This document shows, piece after piece, positions 57,617 through 64,000 of a DNA stretch of 64,000 nt. Position 1 is the stretch's first letter; every line of letters starts with the position of its first letter. The notes below the pieces were generated by a model. It saw nothing but the letters and a program-made list of their open reading frames with translations, had not been told where the DNA came from and did not search any database. A program made the translations under genes and the position numbers. This DNA is from Bombyx mori (taxonomy: Eukaryota > Arthropoda > Insecta > Lepidoptera > Bombycidae): contig NC_085120.1 of assembly GCF_030269925.1 (NCBI RefSeq), positions 13,047,501-13,111,500 on the forward strand, read 5' to 3'.

Positions 57617-57856
57617 CTAGCTGTACCCGTCGGCTTCGCTGGGCATTTAAAATTAACATTATTATTTCTCACCCCCATAAAGATTTTCATCATTAACGCC
57701 CCCGCAACTGGTGTATGGAGTCCAACACTCATAATATAAATATTAGCCTATCCATTAAGTATATGTATTTTCTACATGGATACCAAGTTTCAAGTCAATC
57801 GGATGCATGGTTCAGTAGTTATAACGGAACATCCGTAATTTATATATTAGTATAGA
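57617..57856 (-). mobile_element. Helitron-like non-autonomous element, short
   Basis: On the minus strand it begins TCTATACTAATATATAAATT after an A and ends GGGTACAGCTAG before a T, with AGCGAAGCCGACGGG near the end. Same terminal rules as 54757-55163, opposite orientation, 240 bp. Confidence 0.6.
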
Positions 57857-57861
57857 TAAGA

Positions 57862-57960
57862 ATGGCGGACGAGCTCAGACCCTACCTGATGTTAAATGGT
57901 TAACGGACCTCATAAAAATGACAATGTTAATGCGCTTTCCAACGCGATACATGTGATAGA
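57862..57960 (-). repeat. Bm1 remnant
   Basis: GGCGGACGAGCTCAGACCCT and GTTAAATGGTTAACGG keep the antisense Bm1 3' pattern. Confidence 0.55.
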
Positions 57961-58636
57961 ATTTCATTGTGGTTATTGTGACAAACCCCGCAAGTTGAAT
58001 CCCAAGATTGGTTCGCGTCATAAATAGACACACAAAACATCCTTCTACTGGAAATAATAAAAAACACGAAAACATTATATTACACATATTGGAATACAGA
58101 ATAAATCAATTCAGATCGTTTAATCCTAATTCTTTGTCTAATTTGTTATTTAAGTTGTCTAACAGAACTCAGTCAGTCCTTAACTGGTACAAAGCATGTT
58201 TGTAATGTGAAAGGTTAGCGATTAACAGGCCGCGGTACCAGGTTATCATAAAGGCGTGGTGGTCTTATTACAGTTTCCAATAGTGCAGAGAGCCAGGTCA
58301 TGGGAACGTGCAGTTCGGTCGCGGGCTAACTGCGGTCAACGTGAAAGTCTGTCCTTTTTAGGAAGTAATTACTGTGACCATAAACGGTATACAAATAGAT
58401 TGGACATCACAGTCTTATTGACATAACGCGAGATCATGTCCACTATTATCAAATTACTCGATTACTACTTGCAACATTATTCTTAAAATGCTAGTTCATA
58501 AAGCTCAAAATACTACGATCGTCACTTAGTAAGTTTATTTGATTGGTTTGATCATTGCCATTCGAGTACTATATCCATCGACTCGATGTAATTAATAGCT
58601 CTATAACAGCTTTCTTTACTAGAACTTTCTTAACCG
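57961..58636. other. Non-coding stretch upstream of the first recognised Gas2-like exon
   Basis: A good match to a missing CH-domain first exon was looked for on the minus strand and not found. Confidence 0.4.
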
Positions 58637-58870
58637 AGTGGTTTTTTTTTTTTGCTAAATGAGTGGATGAGCTTACGGCCTATCTGCTGTTATCGAAGTG
58701 GTTACCGGAGCCCATAGACATCAGCAACATACATGCGGCCATCTATGAGCTCTAAGTCTCAGTTTTACAATACAATGGCTAATGAACTTTTAAACCGAAG
58801 CGAACTATTCAATTCGTATGGTTCGAGTAGGGTGACCACGGGAGACGACAACTACTGACTCACAAATCAC
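58637..58870 (-). repeat. Bm1 SINE, strongly diverged
   Basis: TTTTTTTTTTTGCTAAATGA, ATGAGCTTACGGCCTATCTG and GTGGTTACCGGAGCCCATAG; later part barely recognisable. Confidence 0.65.
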
Positions 58871-58936
58871 AATTAAGATAATTTTAGTTTTCATTACAAT
58901 TAACGACGTGCTAACGGATTGTTATTGTCATAATAG

Positions 58937-59080
58937 TTTTTTTTATTTTTTTTTATTGCTTAGCTGGGTGGACGAGCTCACAGCCCACCTGGTGTTAAGT
59001 GGTTACTGGAGCCCATAGACATCCACAACGTAAATGCACCACCCACCTTGAGATATAAGTTCTAAGGTTTCAAGTATAGT
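58937..59080 (-). repeat. Bm1 SINE fragment
   Basis: Antisense 3' half only, ending at AAGGTTTCAAGTATAG, the same breakpoint as the copy at 40218-40358. Confidence 0.88.
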
Positions 59081-59214
59081 GTATGTATGGAAAATGGAAA
59101 ATTCTATAACAAAAAAACTAAAAATTTACCCTGTAAAAATTTAGACTAAATATAGTATAAGCAACAAGATTAACATAATTTTTAACTGCTATATTGAATA
59201 ACAGCTAAGTCGAT

Positions 59215-59410
59215 TGTCGTTATTTAGTTTCAATGAAACAGCTCGGACCGGTAATGTTCACGTTGGAAGTGCCAATAAAAGCGCGTTCTCGTTGAAAGCG
59301 CGCCGCGGACCGTGAAGCGCGTCGCAACTGCACCGCTGACTACAGAAACGCATCAATTAATGTGCTTATCTAACGGAGAACGGCCAGCCGTTAGTGTTCG
59401 GCGTGCGACT
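59215..59410. promoter_or_regulatory. Repeat-free CpG-rich island, possible promoter
   Basis: Dense CpG (AAAGCGCGCCGCGGACCG, AAGCGCGTCGC) between repeats, about 1.7 kb upstream of the first recognised Gas2-like exon. No ORF. It could be a promoter or non-coding first exon of that gene; inference only. Confidence 0.3.
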
Positions 59411-59464
59411 CATCATCAGCGGTTAATGTGCAATAAACAAAAACATTAAAAGGAAAAATTACGC

Positions 59465-60130
59465 CTCTGAATGGACTTTCTCCTCGACGATACACCGCAG
59501 AGCTCCCACTTCGATAAAGCGGCACGACACGAGAACCCTCTCATCGTGGCCGCTGGTAACCACATTCCCGATCCTGCAGACATAATGGAAAGCAGTCGAT
59601 GTCGCCCCAAACACGTCATTTCGGATCCTCCCGATCCACAAACGGTGCTTTTAGGTACCTCAAGCACCGGCCATCGTTCTCGTCGAACCCGTCGCTTACG
59701 ACGAAGGGCTCGACAAGTAAATTAACCCTCAGATACAGCCCACTGAGTTTCTCGCTGGATCTTCTCAGTGCAAGGGCTGATCCAGCTTTGGCGCCAGGAG
59801 GGGGTCACATAGTCGTGGGCAAGTTAAGAACTTATAATTTAATTTTGATAACAATAGATAATAAATAAATCATGATGTTCTTCAATTAGTCCAAGTTAGT
59901 TCAAGTCCTGGAACTAGATCAGGGGGGGGTCATGACCCCCATGACCCCCCCTGGATCCGCCGTTGTCTCAGTGGGTCGCATTTCCAATCCGGTGGTAGAT
60001 TCTGCGAAGCACGGCTGTTGCTAGGGTTCGTGCTAGCAACGTAATCAGGTTTGACCCCTTGAGCTCAGCTAGTACATACTTAAGGTTACGTTGAAATAGC
60101 CTCTCAAGACTCTCAGCTTAGGTAGGGAAA
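59465..60130 (+). repeat. Dispersed LINE-3'-end family, copy 8, longest
   Basis: From TTTCTCCTCGACGATACACC through GGATCCTCCCGATCC to GCTTAGGTAGGGAAAAAAAAG, interrupted at 59771-59965 by a hAT MITE. Without the insert about 470 bp. This copy and copy 5 show the family extends at least to a segment with GATAAAGCGGCACGACACGA. Confidence 0.78.
59771..59965. mobile_element. hAT-type MITE, 195 bp, nested
   Basis: Perfect 8-bp target duplication TCTCAGTG (59763-59770, 59966-59973). Imperfect inverted ends CAAGGGCTGATCCAG and CAACGGCGGATCCAG (two mismatches). An inner pair around GGGGGTCATGACCCCC forms a palindrome near the right end. No coding capacity. Confidence 0.88.
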
Positions 60131-60984
60131 AAAAAGCAGAGCTATGGCAGATTCTTCTTGATACTAAACTAGAAAAAATACTAGGCAGTAGGTTCCGGAT
60201 TATCTATGTTTACGAGCAATATTAATCACTTATCATCAGGTACCACTGCTAGCTCGTCTGTCTGATTGTATTCAGAATGAACGAACAAACCGTGCAAAAA
60301 ATATAAATCTGTGTTATACTCAAGCGTATTCCGATTTTTTTTTATTCTTACTCACTGTCTTAAATATTTATTATTTGTTTCAGGATAAGAAAAAAATCAG
60401 TTTCTGATGGGAGCCCCTCGGACGCACACATTGTTTTTGTACTTTGAGCTTCGAATCATCTTTAATCAAACGTTATTCTATTCAATTCACGACTGCATCG
60501 GACGTGCGCTAATATATGGCAGTAAAGTAGATTATTATTTATATATGTTTTGATTGGAAGTTGTTTGTTATTGTTTGTATTTTCATTTGTACATTTCATA
60601 TATTTGAATAACAATTCGGTGGGTTCAGAGAGAGACATCCAAGGTCGCGAGCGGCCGCCACCAGCCGGTTCTCGAACCTCGGCGTTCTTGCAACTTGCAC
60701 GTAATTGCGGATTTGCACATGTACATACTTCTGAAATAATATGAAATCGACCGCGTCTATATTATTTATTTCTGACATACGGCTGGAGTCTCAATATGTT
60801 TTTTTAGTTATTTTAGATTTTATTTCCGTGACATTCGCTAAAAATATAATTTGATTCAAACAGTCAGGTGTGTACCAACATAACGGAACCGACCTAGGAG
60901 TTTCTTCTCTGGCAAAAATATTTTGAAAACGCAAATAACAGGCAAGATTTAATGTTATTTTTTATTACTTTACTAAGTTAGGTT
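60131..60984. other. Non-coding stretch, nothing recognised
   Basis: AT-rich. A 60-codon minus-strand frame near 60596 has no family features. Confidence 0.45.
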
Positions 60985-61391
60985 AAGTCGTCGTGGCCTA
61001 AAGGATAAGACGTCCGGTGCATTCGTTGTTGCGATGCATCGGTGTTCGAATCCCGCAGGCGGGTACCAATTTTTATAATAAAATACGTACTTAACAAATG
61101 TTCACGATTGACTTCCACGGTGAAGGAATAACATAATAATTTGCGTAATCACTGGTGGTAGGACCTCTTGTGAGTCCGCACGGGTAGGTACCACCGCCCT
61201 GCCTATTTCTGCCGTGAAGCATTAATGCGTTTCGGTTTGAAGGGTGGGGTAGCCGTTGTAAATGTACTGAGACCTTAGAACTTATATCTCAAGGTGGGTG
61301 GCGCATTTACGTTGTAGATGTCTATGGGCTCCAGTAACCACTTAATACCAGGTGGGCTGTGAGCTCGTTCACCCACCTAAGCAATAAAAAA
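60985..61391 (+). repeat. Bm1 SINE, near full length
   Basis: Head AAGTCGTCGTGGCCTAAAGG with B-box GTGTTCGAATCCCG, end AAGCAATAAAAAACT. A short deletion near 61135 removes the ATCGTGTAATAAA segment. Confidence 0.92.
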
Positions 61392-61617
61392 CTCTGGCGT
61401 TAAGGTTTTCGGAGAACGTAGACATTACAACGTGAGTATCATGACCTGCCTTAAAATTTTAATTAGAAAGGGTATGCATGCGGGATTCGAACACCAGTAC
61501 AGTCGCAGCGATCGATACGAGTGCACCGGGCGTCTTATACTTTAGGCCACGAGGACTTAGCAGGTATCGTCATGTCTGCACGGAGGTCCTACCACCAGTG
61601 TAATAGGCACCCTCCCG
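61392..61617 (-). repeat. Bm1 remnants, antisense
   Basis: 61480-61557 is an antisense tRNA-like head (GCGGGATTCGAACACCAGTA, CTTTAGGCCACGAGGAC). 61575-61605 is the GGAGGTCCTACCACCAGT segment. Confidence 0.65.
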
Positions 61618-61770
61618 CCGCACCAGACGGGCCGTGTCTTCGCATCCAGTAAGGCAGTGCTCACGTAACAAACATCTATAATGCAGACCGCATTTTCTTC
61701 AAAATGGTTCCTGAGTAAAGAGCGATCCATCTGACCATGATAATTAATTTCCTGCAAAGAGTGTTGGCCA
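61618..61770 (-). CDS. Doubtful exon-like block
   Basis: On the minus strand an acceptor-like ACTCTTTGCAG precedes about 48 sense codons (EINYHGQMDRSLLRNHFEEN, then AVCIIDVCYVSTALLDAK) before a Bm1 remnant. I do not recognise the product and the donor is unclear. It might be an unknown repeat's coding fragment. Confidence 0.2.
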
Positions 61771-62839
61771 ATTTATCTCCATCTACTTGGTATTTACAAC
61801 ACTAGTCTTGTAGCCGGGCCTCACGGGTGTGACCTCCTTGGCTCATGACTAATCTATGATGTGTACTAACTGTAACATAAGGGTGTCAACTGCGAATACG
61901 CCGCGGGTTAGTATAACGGAACTGTGTGGATATGCAAGACGCGACGTTATTAAAATACTTTCAGTGGTACAAGTTACAAGAGATTTTTCATTATTCTCTC
62001 AAACTTAAAGATTAGTGACTTAATCAGTGTTTCCATAAAGAAGTAATGAACACAAATTTTCAAAATGCCGTTAACTTCTTCTGTGCTGTGCAAAGAAACG
62101 TAAGCGATAATAATTTATTATAATTAAACGGTAGCGGAGATTCAAATTTAAAATTTAAGCAAATATTAAAGCCTTATAACAGACCTATACAGCTGGAGAT
62201 ACTTTAATATGAATGTGACCCAAGCCGTCTGTGATTCGTGTGTATATTCGACATAGTGTTCAAACGAAATTATCATTTTTTTAGATTAACTTTTACACGT
62301 CTTTGTATGTGTTTGTGTTTTTGTTCAAAAAGTCTATATTGGTCAAATTAATTTATAAGAATGAGTATAGTGTATTTACGAATCTCTTAAAGATGTTTTC
62401 TCTTATCAATTGTACCATTCGCAAGGGTTGTTTAAATATTCATTGTGTACAGTCTGGGCGGTTCGCAGCGGCTCCACGCGGCAATGCTATATCGAATCCA
62501 TTCAGAATATTGTATGTCGAGTATATTATTTAATACGCTGTGAATGATTTAAACATTTAAATCCCGAGAAAGGTTTATTTTCATAGACATAAATTTTTCT
62601 AGAGATATAAATAAACATAAATGATAAATTGCAAAACGAAAGTAGTAATTTTGTTTAATAAAAATATATACAGTGGGCAAAAGACAGATATTTATGATTT
62701 AAAATAAAAGTAAAATGATCACTATGACGCTGATACTGCTTACATCTTCACTCTTTACTCAATCAATCATTAGTTCGATAATCTATTTTCAAAATTTTGA
62801 TCCTTTCCTTTTAATTTCTGTACTATCGTTTTAGCGTAA
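61771..62839. other. Non-coding stretch, nothing recognised
   Basis: AT-rich; short frames without family resemblance. Confidence 0.45.
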
Positions 62840-63060
62840 GACAGGTGGACGAAGTACAAGCTTGCTGGTGTTACGTGGTCATCGGAATCCGTGGACACCA
62901 CAGTGTGAATGTAACCACTCACTTTGTTATTTGAGGTCGAAATTTCAATTGTGTTCTTTATCGGTTGTCTCACCTCACAAATCAGACGTAAGATTAATTC
63001 GCGGTAAAAACAAGCAGGGTGGTGGGACAACCCGCGTGGGCACACTATCCTCTCTACTAC
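62840..63060 (-). repeat. Bm1 SINE, very old copy
   Basis: GACAGGTGGACGAAGTACAA, GTTACGTGGTCATCGGAATC and AAACAAGCAGGGTGGTGG keep the antisense Bm1 order with many substitutions. Confidence 0.6.
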
Positions 63061-64000
63061 TAATAAACGCGGGTTCAATCTCAGTGTGCTCAGAGACTGT
63101 TGTGGTTCGTTTTCATCCACGGGAAGATCTGTACTGACTTTTGTTTTCCACCTCCCAACTTACTGACATTTCAATGCTACTAATACTAAAACAAACTAAT
63201 ATATAATCTAACCTGTTAAAGCACTTTGACTAAAAAAACTGTTGTTAATTGTTTCAAGAACATAACAGTCTTTTTTAATTGAAATGCAAAGTAGACAGAC
63301 CTATTAAAAATGTCATCATAACAATCAGTGAGTGTAATAATTGATGCTACAAATAGACCATAACGTGGATAGAGTCAGTAAACTCATTATTGCGTTACGT
63401 CAGCGTGCGCGTGCGACAAGACAGAGGCTACCAGCGATCGCCGCTAGAGCGTTGCGACCAACTGCACTCGGCTATGCCCTCCTGGTACATGAAATTTTTT
63501 TTTACGGAAAATTCACGAGTTTTCCGGCTTTTTCACCCCTAAGACCCCTCCCCCCTACAATATCGCTTACTCAGGACTATGCTGAATCTTTGTTATGAAA
63601 AATGAATCTTTAACCAGACGTCTGTGGTGCGAAGCAGGGCAGCAGAGCTATTAGACATCACCACTGATATGGCGCCGCCCATTTTGAGCTGTTTGTCACC
63701 TATCCTGTTCTTAAAATAGGGCCGCAGGTTTCAGACGCAGGATTCTCGATTGTAAGCTGTTCTTGACTATATTACAAAATTTAGCCTATTTATACAGTTA
63801 TATTGGCCTTGTTAGGCTAGGCACGGTCAAGTATTAAGTAATTCCCATTTATTTCTAAATTAAATTAGTACATTTATAATTTATACCAACAGCACGCAAG
63901 CTTAGTTAGTAATGATTTATGATGCTTGTTACTGTCGTCTTAACTTGTAAATCTATTTCTCTTAGATATTTGCAAGCGTGAATATAATATGAATACTCTG
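63061..64000. other. Non-coding right edge
   Basis: A CpG-richer patch at 63395-63480 has an open plus frame of 85 codons but no recognisable domain or splice support. Nothing else named. Confidence 0.4.

Noticed and set aside
1..64000. CRISPR arrays, operons, riboswitches, prophage
   Set aside because: The DNA is eukaryotic with spliced genes and insect transposons; tandem arrays present have no spacer structure.

Overview
The window is lepidopteran nuclear DNA, almost certainly silkworm (Bombyx mori) or a very close relative. About twenty copies of the tRNA-derived Bm1 SINE are present, together with several other insect transposon types. The sequence is AT-rich, and the host exons are short, GC-richer islands in long repeat-filled introns. 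No rRNA, CRISPR or prokaryotic gene organisation is visible.

Layout. 1-2.2 kb: nothing recognised. 2.2-11.7 kb: a transposon cluster containing a full Bm1, a LINE with one intact 1057-codon endonuclease/reverse-transcriptase ORF (minus strand), a Ty3/gypsy element of CsRn1 type with two LTRs and a frameshifted pol, and fused to its 3' LTR a second, coding-free LTR-type unit. 13.8-17.1 kb: an unclassified 3.25-kb inverted-repeat element with many CTTACTGTA subterminal motifs and a dead mariner nested inside. 19.3 kb: a second tRNA-derived SINE. 21.7-24.0 kb: a 2.3-kb non-autonomous LTR element with identical 271-bp LTRs, no gag/pol and two tandem arrays. 29.4-31.0 kb: a 289-bp hAT MITE and a DD37D (maT) mariner pseudogene 64 bp apart.

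Host genes. On the minus strand, 35026-35184 is the first coding exon of a neurobeachin/rugose homologue; no further exon of it is recognised, so most of the left half is probably its intron. Facing away from it, a complete nine-exon septin of the SEPT6 group (Drosophila Sep2/Sep5 type, 419 residues) runs 37807-44791 on the plus strand. Between them lies a SWIM-finger transposase C-terminus split by a Bm1 insertion. On the minus strand, 51882-57542 holds seven exons of a Gas2-like cytoskeletal linker (CH domain, GAR domain, Pro/Ser-rich tail); its 5' end lies outside the window or is unrecognised. Two short minus-strand blocks, 48712-48861 and 46374-46526, look like terminal exons of genes I cannot name.

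The septin and Gas2-like products are both cytoskeletal, but they lie on opposite strands about 7 kb apart and nothing shows a functional link. Introns of both genes carry Bm1 copies, LINE tails, Helitron-like elements and a dispersed LINE-3'-end family. The most useful observations are the nested insertions with readable target-site duplications, the Bm1/LINE shared 3' tail, and the two non-autonomous elements that do not fit a standard family.
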